Translations under genes and position numbers: made by a program | The notes under the pieces: model-generated | Databases searched by the model: none | The model's input: the letters and a program-made list of their open reading frames with translations, nothing else | What the model was told of the DNA's origin: nothing | Source of the DNA: Alphaproteobacteria bacterium AO1-B | Lineage (GTDB): Bacteria > Pseudomonadota > Alphaproteobacteria > Rhizobiales > Stappiaceae | Reading direction: 5' to 3' | Assembly: GCA_001890945.1 (NCBI GenBank) | Contig: MLAX01000006.1 | Span: 248,001 to 312,000, forward strand | DNA: 64,000 bases | Shown here: positions 8,641 to 16,994 of the stretch, in pieces | Position numbering within the stretch: the stretch's first letter is position 1 | How the letters are laid out: each line of letters begins with the position of its first letter

Positions 8641-8654
8641 TGGAAGCTTGAGCC

Positions 8655-10175
8655 TTATTGGACCCGGGGGAACAGAGCGTCGATCTCGCCGAGGTCTGTT
8701 CCGCCTGCCAGCTTGTCCAGCTCCGGCGCCCAGGGCGTTGCAGCCTGTGGCGCATTGAGCATGCCAAGCGCTCGGGCGGCTGATCCCGGGATTACCTGGG
8801 TCAACGCCTCGAACAGGATGCGCTGGCAATCGAGCGTGACATAGAGAACGGTCGCGCAGCGTTCGCGGGTCTCTTCGTTCTTGAAGAGAGACCACGGAGC
8901 CTGTTGGTCGATATACTCATTCATGGCCACAGCCGCATCGACGATTTGCTGGGTCGCTGCCGGAATATCCTGCAGATTGATCCAACCGGCGAACGCCTTG
9001 CCAGCCTCGACAATAGTCTGGCGCAGCGCCTCATCTTCGGCCGTCAGGGCGCCCGGCATCGGCACCTTGCCGTCGAAATTCTTGTTTGAGAATTTCGCAA
9101 CACGGGACAAGAGGTTACCGATCTTGTTGCCAAGTTCGGAATTGTAGGACTGGGTGATCAGATCGACTGAGATCTGGCTGTCGCTGTCCGCGCGCATGTG
9201 CCGGGCAAGGTACCAGCGCAGTGCGTCGACGCCGAGCTTGTCCATCACCTCGATCGGATCAACCACGTTGCCGATGGATTTCGACATCTTGACGCCGCCA
9301 GCGCCCACCCAGTGACTGTGCACCGAGAGCTTCTTCGGCAACGGCAGATCAGCTGCCATCAGCATCAAGGGCCAGTAGACGCCATGCGGCTTCAGGATGT
9401 CCTTGCCGATCATGTGCTCGCATTCCGCCCACCAGTCCTGGTAGCCGTCTTCCGGCCAGCCGATGTTGGTCAGGTAGTTGGCAAGCGCGTCGAACCAAAC
9501 GTAGGTCACGAAATCCGGATCGAACGGCAGATCCACGCCGAGCGTGACGCGGGTTTTCGGCCGGGAGATACACAGATCCTCCAGCGGCTCGGCCAGCATC
9601 TTCTTCAGCTCGTTTTTGAACGGCTCCGGCTGGACAAAATCCGGGTTCTCGTCGATGTGCTTCAAGAGCTTTTCGCGGAACGGTTCCATCTTCAGGAAGT
9701 AGTTGGTCTCGTCCGTCTGCTCGACCTTCATGGTCGGGTGCAGCGGGCACTGGCCGTCCTCGGTGAGATCGCTTTCCTTTTTGAACTCCTCGCAGCCCTT
9801 GCAGTAGGTGCCGGTGTACTGCTTCTTGACGATCAGGCCCTTGTCGAAGATGCGCTGTTCCATCTCCGCAACGGCTTTCTTGTGGCCCTCGCGGCTGGTG
9901 CGCACGAAATAGTCGAACTCGACGCCGAGCTGCTCAAACACATCGCGGAATTCCTTACAGCGCATGTCGAGATAGTCGGTCACAGGCATGCCGAGATCCT
10001 CGGCCGCTTCCTGGTTTTTCTGACCATGTTCGTCGACGCCGGTGGACAGCATCATCTCATACCCCAGCGCCTGACGGTTCCGCTTCAGGATATCAGCCAT
10101 GATCGAGGTGAAGGCGTGGCCAATATGCGGGGATCCGTTGACGTAGTAGATCGGAGTGGTGATGTAGCTTTTCAT
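8655..10175 (-). CDS. metG: Methionyl-tRNA synthetase
   Basis: Class I aminoacyl-tRNA synthetase charging tRNA-Met. The HIGH motif is in NGSPHIGHAF near the N-terminus and KMSKS in GGVKMSKSIGN. A zinc-binding knuckle (YCKGCEEF ... CPLHP) lies in the connective domain, and the C-terminal helical anticodon domain is present. At about 506 residues it lacks the extra C-terminal tRNA-binding domain of the longest forms, as is usual in alphaproteobacteria. The start is set at the ATG giving MKSYITTPIYYVNG (10175), because the frame to 10226 adds 17 unconserved residues. No holB or tatD neighbour is seen, so I cannot say whether this is the only copy. Confidence 0.93.
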   Translation of the reverse strand: MKSYITTPIYYVNGSPHIGHAFTSIMADILKRNRQALGYEMMLSTGVDEHGQKNQEAAEDLGMPVTDYLDMRCKEFRDVFEQLGVEFDYFVRTSREGHKKAVAEMEQRIFDKGLIVKKQYTGTYCKGCEEFKKESDLTEDGQCPLHPTMKVEQTDETNYFLKMEPFREKLLKHIDENPDFVQPEPFKNELKKMLAEPLEDLCISRPKTRVTLGVDLPFDPDFVTYVWFDALANYLTNIGWPEDGYQDWWAECEHMIGKDILKPHGVYWPLMLMAADLPLPKKLSVHSHWVGAGGVKMSKSIGNVVDPIEVMDKLGVDALRWYLARHMRADSDSQISVDLITQSYNSELGNKIGNLLSRVAKFSNKNFDGKVPMPGALTAEDEALRQTIVEAGKAFAGWINLQDIPAATQQIVDAAVAMNEYIDQQAPWSLFKNEETRERCATVLYVTLDCQRILFEALTQVIPGSAARALGMLNAPQAATPWAPELDKLAGGTDLGEIDALFPRVQ

Positions 10176-10382
10176 CAACATGCTTTCGAAATTTCTAGGC
10201 AGGGGCCGGTGTGCCTTTTCGTTCAAGGACCGGCCAGAAAATCCGCCGTGAAGAGGTGCGAGCTATATTTCACACTCGCGCCCCCAAGAAAAGCCCCGGC
10301 GGGGCAAAAGCGGATGGGTAGTTGCTTAGGATATAGGGATTTGAGGCGGATGAAGCTAGGTGTAAACGCTACTCCGTCTGCC

Positions 10383-10446
10383 GTCCCGGCCTTGGGCCGG
10401 GACCCCTGCTTGTTTGAAACAAACGGCCCCGGCGCAAGGCCGGGGC
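10383..10446. repeat. Intergenic paired-hairpin repeat, copy 1
   Basis: Two GC-rich palindromes in the 343-base gap between metG and the YeiH-type gene: GTCCCGGC...GCCGGGAC at 10383-10403 and GGCCCCGGC...GGCCGGGGC at 10425-10446, separated by a small TTGTTTGAAACAA hairpin. The same arrangement recurs at 21128-21183 and 35779-35839, so it is a dispersed REP-like element. The rest of the gap shows no gene. Confidence 0.7.
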
Positions 10447-10518
10447 GGCAAGGTTGGAGCGAGCCACCACAGGTTGGTCAGCTTGTCGCTATTCCTGATC
10501 CAGTTCCCGCCCGAAAGA

Positions 10519-11514
10519 TCACCCGATTAACCAGATCCCGGCAAGCACGAAAAGGGCCAGGAACACCGTCTGCGTGACCACCATCCAGATCGCCGGGCCG
10601 CCGACTTCCAGCAGTTTCGGGATCGAGGTTTTCATGCCAACGGCGGCGATCGCTGCAAGCAGCGCCCAACGGGAAACTTGGCTTGCCCCATCCTTAACGA
10701 TCTCCGGGATCAGTCCGAAGGAATTGAAGGTTGCAAGGATCAGGAAAGCGACGACAAAAAGCGGCATCAGAGGCGGCCGGGCAGCACCGGGTTCTGTGCC
10801 CTTGCGCAGGATAAGCGCTGCGATCAACACGATGGGGGCCAGCAGGGTGACCCGGATCAGCTTCACCAGCGTCGAAAGATCACCGGTTTCTTCTGAAACG
10901 GAAAAGCCAGCGCCGACCACTTGTGCAACATCGTGAATGGTGCCGCCCAGGAAAACGCCCGTCGCATCCCGATCGAGCCCGAGTGAGGCGGTCAGGATCG
11001 GATAGAAGATCATGGCGAGTGTGGACAGCACAGTCACGGTGATGACGGTAAACGCAAGGTCTCGCTCGGCATGCTCACGTTTTGGTAAAATCGAACCGAT
11101 GGCCATCGCAGCCGAAGCTCCGCAAATGGCGACCGCACCGCCAGACAGGAACGAAAACAAGCGGTCCTTGCCAAAGAGGTTTCCGATCAGGAGTGAAAAG
11201 CCGATGGTCGCCAGGACCCCGGCAACAACGAGAGCCAGAAACGGCAGTCCAAGCGCCTGAACCATATCGACGCTGATCCGAACACCCAGCAAGGCGACCC
11301 CAATCCGCAACAGCGTGCGCGCAGAAAAGGCGATGCCGTCTGCAGTGCGTTTTTCCTCCGAGAGAAAGTTCAGCGGCATTCCAAGAAGGATCGCCATCAG
11401 CATCGCGGGCGCACCATAGTGCTCGTTCAAAAACTGCGCCGAGATCGCGACCAGGCCGGCAATCGCTATTCCCGGGAACAATTCGTGAGCCCGGTGTTTG
11501 ATCTTGTCGATCAT
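10519..11514 (-). CDS. YeiH/UPF0324-family integral membrane protein
   Basis: A 331-residue polytopic inner-membrane protein with about ten hydrophobic segments. The family signature motifs are seen: SGGAVAICGASAAMAI in the middle and GGTIHDVAQVVGAG after it. The family (PSE/YeiH, conserved hypothetical integral membrane protein 698) is poorly characterised, and export of sulfur compounds has been proposed for relatives. AAGGAC precedes the ATG. It starts 15 bases after the stop of the cytochrome c peroxidase gene, so the two are likely one operon. Confidence 0.85.
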   Translation of the reverse strand: MIDKIKHRAHELFPGIAIAGLVAISAQFLNEHYGAPAMLMAILLGMPLNFLSEEKRTADGIAFSARTLLRIGVALLGVRISVDMVQALGLPFLALVVAGVLATIGFSLLIGNLFGKDRLFSFLSGGAVAICGASAAMAIGSILPKREHAERDLAFTVITVTVLSTLAMIFYPILTASLGLDRDATGVFLGGTIHDVAQVVGAGFSVSEETGDLSTLVKLIRVTLLAPIVLIAALILRKGTEPGAARPPLMPLFVVAFLILATFNSFGLIPEIVKDGASQVSRWALLAAIAAVGMKTSIPKLLEVGGPAIWMVVTQTVFLALFVLAGIWLIG

Positions 11515-11529
11515 TTTTCGTCCTTGTTC

Positions 11530-12828
11530 TTATTTGTCGATCGGAAGACCGCTTGGAACGGAAGTTGGAATGCCAAAGGGCGGAAAAGCTACGGAATCTG
11601 CGCCTGTAAGCGCTTTCATAAAATCTACTATAGCATCAATTTCACTGTCAGAAAGGTCAATGGTCTCAACGTCGCGAAAAAGACTTTGGCGGGCCATTTC
11701 ACGGCTGTCCGACCAAACGACAAAATCAATGGTTTCCAACCAGGGAGCTGAGGGTAGGGCGGCAAGTTTTGGGTCCCATATCACCAGCATCCCGTCCGGA
11801 TCAAGATGGTGGCGTATGATCCCCTCCAGTGTAGGGTAGGCGCCGTTGTGCCCGTATGGCGCGGTGAGTTCGACATTGCGCAGCATCGGCGTGCGGAACC
11901 GGTATGCGTCCTCCAGGCTGTCGCTTTCGGCCATGCGGCCTGTGTCCCGAACCATCGGGTCAAACCGGCGGGTCCGGCCCGGTCCGAAAGGCGGCAGCCC
12001 GAGCGCGTGGAACTTCTGGTCACTCAAAAGACTTCCGGAATGGCAACTTGAACAACCGGCTTTTCCGTAAAAAAGATCGAGACCCTGTATTTGTTTCGCC
12101 GAGAGCGCCTCTGTGTCTCCGGCCAGATAGCGGTCAAAGGGACTGTCGAAGCTCTGCCATTCGATTGCCTGAAAGGCGGCAAGAGCGTTGGCAATCTCAA
12201 CGATCGTGACGTCTTCGGCTGACTCAATATGGTCGAAAGCTTCGATAAACCTCTGACCATATTCAGGAATCACGCGCACCCTTTTGGCAAGGATCGGCCA
12301 GGCCGCATCGATCCGGTCGTGGACCGCACCGGCAATCTCGTTTTCTTTCGGGTTTCCGGACATCTCGAATTGCGCCACAAGCGGGAACACAGCCTGGGCA
12401 GCGAGCAGCGAGTTGAAGCCTTCCGGCAGCCACTCTTCCGCGGGTGAATTGAAGCCGTTCTCATATGTGTCGGCAACGGAAATGCGGCCGTCATGAAACA
12501 GGGTGTGAAGGTCTTTTGCGCCCAAATTCCAAAGGCCTGGCGCATTGCGCGGAATCCGTTTCTTAATCCGGCTGTCACCGGTGCCGGCCATGCGATCCGG
12601 ACCGAGGCCTTCGCCGCCCTCGCCAATGCCGAGTGACAGGCCGTCACCGGTTCCAAACTCTGGATGATGGCAGGTTGCGCAGGCAATATTCCTGTTGCCG
12701 GACAGGATCTTGTCGTAAAAGAGAAGTTGGCCGAGCGCGGCCTGCTTGCGATCAAATTCGAGAAAGTTGGATTGGGTCAGAGGTGCTGGCAATTCAGCCG
12801 CGGCAGCCGGCAATATGCAGGCGGACAA
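11530..12828 (-). CDS. Di-haem cytochrome c peroxidase (MauG/CCP family); 5' end uncertain
   Basis: Periplasmic peroxidase reducing hydrogen peroxide with electrons from cytochrome c. Two c-type haem sites are seen: CATCH in the N-terminal half and CSSCH in the C-terminal half, with the usual CCP phrases FHDGRIS, TPMLRNVELTAPYGHNG and FMKALTG. The N-terminus is a problem. A signal-like run HAFLVPSLLSACILPAAAA precedes the mature part, but no ATG, GTG, TTG or CTG lies in frame just before it. The listed TTG (12828) cuts that signal. The open frame runs to 13299, but its upstream part is antisense to the Sel1 gene. LLSAC would also fit a lipobox. Co-transcribed with the YeiH-type gene. Confidence 0.75.
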   Translation of the reverse strand: MSACILPAAAAELPAPLTQSNFLEFDRKQAALGQLLFYDKILSGNRNIACATCHHPEFGTGDGLSLGIGEGGEGLGPDRMAGTGDSRIKKRIPRNAPGLWNLGAKDLHTLFHDGRISVADTYENGFNSPAEEWLPEGFNSLLAAQAVFPLVAQFEMSGNPKENEIAGAVHDRIDAAWPILAKRVRVIPEYGQRFIEAFDHIESAEDVTIVEIANALAAFQAIEWQSFDSPFDRYLAGDTEALSAKQIQGLDLFYGKAGCSSCHSGSLLSDQKFHALGLPPFGPGRTRRFDPMVRDTGRMAESDSLEDAYRFRTPMLRNVELTAPYGHNGAYPTLEGIIRHHLDPDGMLVIWDPKLAALPSAPWLETIDFVVWSDSREMARQSLFRDVETIDLSDSEIDAIVDFMKALTGADSVAFPPFGIPTSVPSGLPIDK

Positions 12829-12849
12829 AAGCGAAGGAACGAGGAAAGC

Positions 12850-13344
12850 ATGACGCCACTTAGATCTGCGGTCGCCGCACTTTGCATCCTTGTCGGTGCG
12901 GCAATGACCAGCCCCGCGCGTGCGGAGATCGAAGAAGCGCGCGATCTGATGGAATCCGGGAAATTCGAAGAAGCCAAGGATGCGCTTTGGCCAGCGGCCC
13001 GATCCGGAAATGCCGACGCTGAGGAGCTGATCGGTGTCATGTATGCCATGGGGCTTGGCGTTGAGCGGGACGATCAAAGGGCGTTTGAGTGGTACCTCAG
13101 AAGCGCCATGAAGGGGCATCCCGGCGCCCAGTCCGGTGTCGGCTGGTACTACGAGATTGGACGGGGCATGCCGGCACCCGATCTGGTGCGGGCCTACATG
13201 TGGTACACACTGTCTGCCATCGGCGGCGATCCGGACGCGGCGATTTCGCTTGAAGAGGTGGTCAAAAAGATGACCGCGGAAGAGATCGAAAAAGCGCATA
13301 TACTTGTCGCCGACTACAAGGTCTGGATGTACCCGTTCCGCTGA
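12850..13344 (+). CDS. Secreted Sel1-repeat (TPR-like) protein
   Basis: A 164-residue protein with a Sec signal peptide (MTPLRSAVAALCILVGA...ARA, then EIEEAR) and two to three Sel1-like helical repeats with the AXXGXGXXXXYXXGXGV pattern (for example IGVMYAMGLGVERDD, GVGWYYEIGRG). Such proteins act as periplasmic interaction scaffolds, and the partner is unknown. GAGGAAAGC precedes the ATG. The gene is divergent from the cytochrome c peroxidase, and the two 5' ends overlap or abut with almost no promoter space. Confidence 0.8.
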   Translation: MTPLRSAVAALCILVGAAMTSPARAEIEEARDLMESGKFEEAKDALWPAARSGNADAEELIGVMYAMGLGVERDDQRAFEWYLRSAMKGHPGAQSGVGWYYEIGRGMPAPDLVRAYMWYTLSAIGGDPDAAISLEEVVKKMTAEEIEKAHILVADYKVWMYPFR

Positions 13345-13405
13345 TTTTGATCAGGGAATGGCTTGGGAGACAAGGCCATCGCCAGATCAAAAAGATGGCA
13401 AGTTA

Positions 13406-13437
13406 AGAGCCCGGCAAATTGCCGGGCTCTATTTTAT
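13406..13437. terminator. Intrinsic terminator between the Sel1 gene and the TRAP operon
   Basis: AGAGCCCGGCAA (13406-13417) and TTGCCGGGCTCT (13419-13430) are perfect complements, followed by ATTTTATCTT. It ends the plus-strand Sel1 transcript and, read in reverse, can end the TRAP/monooxygenase operon whose last gene stops at 13439. Confidence 0.85.
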
Positions 13438-13438
13438 C

Positions 13439-14497
13439 TTAGTTCAGGTCTGCGTCGCGCGCGCCGTTTACGTCTGCCTCGGCAGCTGCCACGGCTTCCT
13501 CCAGCGCGCCGAAGATTTCGCCGCCGCGGTCAACGTTTTCCTTGAACCAATCGAAGACCGGGCTTGCAGCTTCTTTGAAGGCTGCCTTTTCGGCCGGGGT
13601 TGGAACGTAAAGATCACCACCACCTGCGACAAAGTCCTCATAGGCCTGGATCGACTTGCGCTTCGGAGATGCAAAGGTTGCCTGTTGCAGGGCATAGAAG
13701 CCATCAACAACCACCCGGCGCATGTCTTCCGGCATGGAGAGGAACTTCTCGTTGTTCATCCACCACAGAGCGCCCATGTAGGCATGTCCGTCGAGAGTGA
13801 CGTATTGCAGTCCGGCATCCGGGAATTTCATGCCCATGATGTCGGTGATGCCGTTCTTGGAGCCTTCAACAACGCCGGTCTGGAAGGACGTGAACAGCTC
13901 CGGCCACGGGATCGGGGTCGGAGACGCACCAAGTGCTTTGACAAGAACCTGCGGTAGGTCGGCAACGACAGTCCGGATCTTCAGGCCTTCCATGTCAGCA
14001 GGTGCCGCAATACGGCGTTTTGTGTTGGCGAAGTTCCGCCAGCCGCCGGTGTTGCCGATGGTCATCAGGCGGATCATGTTGTCGCTGTCTTCCAGCGCCA
14101 TGTTGCGCATGGTGCGGGTGAAGTCGCCGGACAGGACGTGTTCTGCGATCCGGTCGTCAGACATCATGTATGGCAGGTCGAGAACCTGAACATACGGGAA
14201 GATGCCGGATGCGCCGCCGGATGTGGAGATGTAAATATCGATGGCACCGCCTGCAACGCCTTGCAGGCACTCAGCGCCGTTGGAGCACAGCTGCGTACCG
14301 ATAAAGAGTTCTACTTCGATGGCGCCGTTAGAGGCGGCTTCCACGAAGTTCTTGAATACGACAAGACCATCATAGTCTTCATCGTTTTCATTGGAGTTTG
14401 CAGTGGCGCGCAGGGTGTAGTCGGCCGCCGTAGCACTTAATGCGGACCCGGCGAGCATCGCCGCGACCGTCAAGGATTTAAGGGCAGATTTGAGCAT
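13439..14497 (-). CDS. TRAP transporter substrate-binding protein (DctP family)
   Basis: Periplasmic receptor of a tripartite ATP-independent transporter. A signal peptide (MLKSALKSLTVAAMLAGSALSATAA) is followed by a DctP fold: TLRATANSNEN near the N-terminus and MEGLKIRTV, whose arginine normally clamps an acidic group of the ligand, then ELFTSFQTGVVEGSKNG. The ligand is probably an organic acid or sulfonate. TRAP receptors for isethionate and taurine show that sulfonates can be bound this way. It is the last gene of a six-gene operon, 27 bases after DctM and just before a terminator. Confidence 0.9.
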   Translation of the reverse strand: MLKSALKSLTVAAMLAGSALSATAADYTLRATANSNENDEDYDGLVVFKNFVEAASNGAIEVELFIGTQLCSNGAECLQGVAGGAIDIYISTSGGASGIFPYVQVLDLPYMMSDDRIAEHVLSGDFTRTMRNMALEDSDNMIRLMTIGNTGGWRNFANTKRRIAAPADMEGLKIRTVVADLPQVLVKALGASPTPIPWPELFTSFQTGVVEGSKNGITDIMGMKFPDAGLQYVTLDGHAYMGALWWMNNEKFLSMPEDMRRVVVDGFYALQQATFASPKRKSIQAYEDFVAGGGDLYVPTPAEKAAFKEAASPVFDWFKENVDRGGEIFGALEEAVAAAEADVNGARDADLN

Positions 14498-14524
14498 TGA
14501 AGTCCTCCCTAGGTAAAGCTCAGA

Positions 14525-15814
14525 TCAGTTGGCAAATCCGGTCAGACGCGGGATCGTCATCGAAAGTGCCGGAATGTAAGTGATCAAGAAGATCACTGCG
14601 ATCTCCACCGCCAGAAACGGCAGAATAGCCTTGGATATCGTCTCCACCCGTTCCTTGGAGACAGATGCCGCAACAAAAAGGACCAGCCCCATCGGAGGCG
14701 TTGCCAGGCCAATGGTCAGGTTCACACTCATGATGATGGCAAAATGGATCGGATCAACACCCAATTCGAGGAAGATCGGTCCAAGGATAGGTCCAAGAAT
14801 GATGATCGCCGGTCCGGCATCCAGGAACATGCCCACTATGAAAAGGAGCAGGTTGATCAGGAACAACAGCAGGAGCGGGTTTTCTGTGAGGCTGAGTACG
14901 AAATCGGCCATGATTTGCGGCGCGTAGCTGAGGCTGACAACGGTCTTGAAGGCCATGGCGGCCCCGACCAGAAGCAGGACAACGGCTGATGTGATGCCAG
15001 CGCGGTTCAAAACGCCCGGAATTTCATGGGGCTTCAGTGTTCTAAGGACAAACAGACCGATGAAGAGGGCATAGGCCACAGCAACGGCAGCCGCTTCTGT
15101 CGGTGTGAAGACACCAGCCAGAATGCCCCCGAGGATGATCACCGGGGTCAAAAGCGGAAAGAAGGCCTTGAGTGATGCCTGGCCACGTTCGCCCCAGGTC
15201 GACTTCCGGGAAGCGATCGGGAAGTCATATTTGTCGGCCATGAACTTGACCATCAGCATCAAGCCGACGCCGACCATGACACCGGGAACGATACCGGCAA
15301 GGAACAGCGCAGCAACGCTTTCGCCCATCACATAGGCGTAGATGATCATGATGCCGGATGGCGGAATGATCGGGCCAATCACCGAGGAGGCTGCCGTGAT
15401 TGCAGCGGCGAATTTGCGGGTATAGCCCTGTTTTTCCATGGCCGGGATCAGCATGGATCCGAGCGCTGAGGTGTCGGCAACCGCCGAGCCGGAGAGACCG
15501 GCAAACAGCATCGACGACAGGATGTTGACGTGCGCCAAGCCTCCGCGCAGGTGGCCCATCAGCGCCTGGGAAAACTCCACCAGCCGCATGGTGATCCCGC
15601 CCTTGTTCATCAACTCGCCTGCGAGCATGAAAAACGGAATCGCCATGAGAGGAAAAGAGTCCATCCCGTTGTAGACGTTGCGGTAGAGAAGGGTGATGTC
15701 CCGCTCCTGACCGTTCAGCCACAACAGCATGCCGGGTGCTGCGAGCAGTCCGAAGAAGACCGGCAACCCGATCATCAGGAAGACGAGGAAGACGGGAAGG
15801 AACCAGATCAGCAT
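14525..15814 (-). CDS. TRAP transporter large permease (DctM family)
   Basis: The 429-residue membrane subunit that moves substrate with sodium or proton gradient energy. It has about twelve hydrophobic segments with the family phrases PVFFGLLAAPG, PLMAIPFFMLAGELM and GGLAHVNILSSMLFAGLSGSA. The start overlaps the stop of DctQ by a single base, indicating translational coupling. It lies in the same operon as the SsuD-like monooxygenase, so both probably serve one compound. Confidence 0.93.
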   Translation of the reverse strand: MLIWFLPVFLVFLMIGLPVFFGLLAAPGMLLWLNGQERDITLLYRNVYNGMDSFPLMAIPFFMLAGELMNKGGITMRLVEFSQALMGHLRGGLAHVNILSSMLFAGLSGSAVADTSALGSMLIPAMEKQGYTRKFAAAITAASSVIGPIIPPSGIMIIYAYVMGESVAALFLAGIVPGVMVGVGLMLMVKFMADKYDFPIASRKSTWGERGQASLKAFFPLLTPVIILGGILAGVFTPTEAAAVAVAYALFIGLFVLRTLKPHEIPGVLNRAGITSAVVLLLVGAAMAFKTVVSLSYAPQIMADFVLSLTENPLLLLFLINLLLFIVGMFLDAGPAIIILGPILGPIFLELGVDPIHFAIIMSVNLTIGLATPPMGLVLFVAASVSKERVETISKAILPFLAVEIAVIFLITYIPALSMTIPRLTGFAN

Positions 15815-16404
15815 CAGTCTGCCCCCGCCATGTCGATATCCGGAATGCCCGGAAGGTCATCCTTGCCACCAATCAAGGAAATCAAGCTGCGCAAGATGAG
15901 CTCAACATTGACCAGTGCGAGCAAGATGACGCCAACGAACATCGACATCATCATCCAGCTGCGCGGCACCCGGATCCACTCGGTCAACGTCAAATTGCCC
16001 GGAACGTAGAGAGAGGCGGTCGCGAATTTTCCACCAAAACCGGTCACTTCAGCGTAGCCAATCTGAACAGCGACGATCAGCACCACGAACGAGACGCACA
16101 ACAAGAAAAGGGAAAGGACGCTTGCCAGGATTTTGGGCAGCATGATCACCAGCGTGTCGATGGCCACGAACCCGCCGCGCCGGAAGGCGGTCGGCGCCAT
16201 CAAGCCGGTCATCCAGAGCATACAGAAACGGGCGGCCTCATCAGGCCAGGGGAGGGCATTGTTGAACCCATAGCGGGCCACGACCTGTATCAGGATCGCA
16301 ACCACCATCAACGCAACGGCGACGACGCCGATCCCTCGTCCGATCCGCAAAAGATGCGAATTGACGAAGGCAAGCGGTTTCAAAACCGCCAGCAATGCCC
16401 CCAT
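15814..16404 (-). CDS. TRAP transporter small permease (DctQ family)
   Basis: A 196-residue four-helix inner-membrane subunit that pairs with DctM. The typical ...RYGFNNALPWPDEAARFCMLWM motif region is present between helices 1 and 2. GGGAGGAG lies before the ATG. The gene begins 74 bases after the flavin reductase gene on the same strand and overlaps DctM at its stop. Confidence 0.9.
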   Translation of the reverse strand: MGALLAVLKPLAFVNSHLLRIGRGIGVVAVALMVVAILIQVVARYGFNNALPWPDEAARFCMLWMTGLMAPTAFRRGGFVAIDTLVIMLPKILASVLSLFLLCVSFVVLIVAVQIGYAEVTGFGGKFATASLYVPGNLTLTEWIRVPRSWMMMSMFVGVILLALVNVELILRSLISLIGGKDDLPGIPDIDMAGAD

Positions 16405-16478
16405 ACGGGCTCCTCCCTGGTACGTCCATTATGGCAGGGGCGATGGTCGTCCCGGCCTTTGCTTATCTGTGCACGCTC

Positions 16479-16994
16479 TTACTTTGGCGCGATTTGTCCA
16501 AGTTTGCCGGAAAAAAATGTCAGCGCATCCCCGGTGCGCATCTCAGCCTGCATCACTTGGCCCAGAACAATCAAATGATCGCCACCCTCGTAGGCCGCGA
16601 ACCGCTTGCATTCGAAGCGCGCCAGGCAGTTCTCGATCAGCGGTACGTTGTTCTCGCAAAGCTGGTATGTCAGCTGATCAAAAGCATGTGCGTTCTTGAC
16701 GAACCCATTGCAAATCTCCGCCTGCTCGTGGCTCAGAACATGGATTGCATAGCGATCGGCTTGCTCAAAGTAGCGGAACCGGCGCGAGCCCTTGTCCGGC
16801 ATCCAGAGGACGAGCGGCGGGTCCATGGAGACGGAAGAAAAGCTGTTGGCGGTAATCCCGACCGGGCCGTCTTCAGAATGGGTGGTCACAACAGTAACGC
16901 CGGTCGCAAATCGGCCGAAGGCATCTCGCAAAAGCCGGGAGTTTTCAGAATGCGGCGCGAACGTCACGGTGTGATCTGCATTTTGCATTGTCAT
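16479..16994 (-). CDS. Flavin reductase (FMN reductase component, SmoA-like by context)
   Basis: A 171-residue NAD(P)H:flavin oxidoreductase of the flavin reductase-like (FMN-binding split barrel) family that supplies reduced FMN to a partner monooxygenase. Seen: RDAFGRFATGVTVVT near the N-terminus, GITANSFSSVSMDPPL (FMN phosphate/isoalloxazine contacts) and the C-terminal HLIVLGQV strand. Its ATG overlaps the stop of the aldo-keto reductase gene by one base. With the SsuD-like enzyme two genes upstream it forms a two-component monooxygenase. The likeness to SmoA of sulfoquinovose desulfurisation is inferred from gene context. Confidence 0.88.
   Translation of the reverse strand: MTMQNADHTVTFAPHSENSRLLRDAFGRFATGVTVVTTHSEDGPVGITANSFSSVSMDPPLVLWMPDKGSRRFRYFEQADRYAIHVLSHEQAEICNGFVKNAHAFDQLTYQLCENNVPLIENCLARFECKRFAAYEGGDHLIVLGQVMQAEMRTGDALTFFSGKLGQIAPK

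Noticed and set aside
9198-10577. A 459-residue open frame antisense to metG
   Set aside because: No family features, and it covers the conserved metG frame. A shadow of GC-rich codon use.
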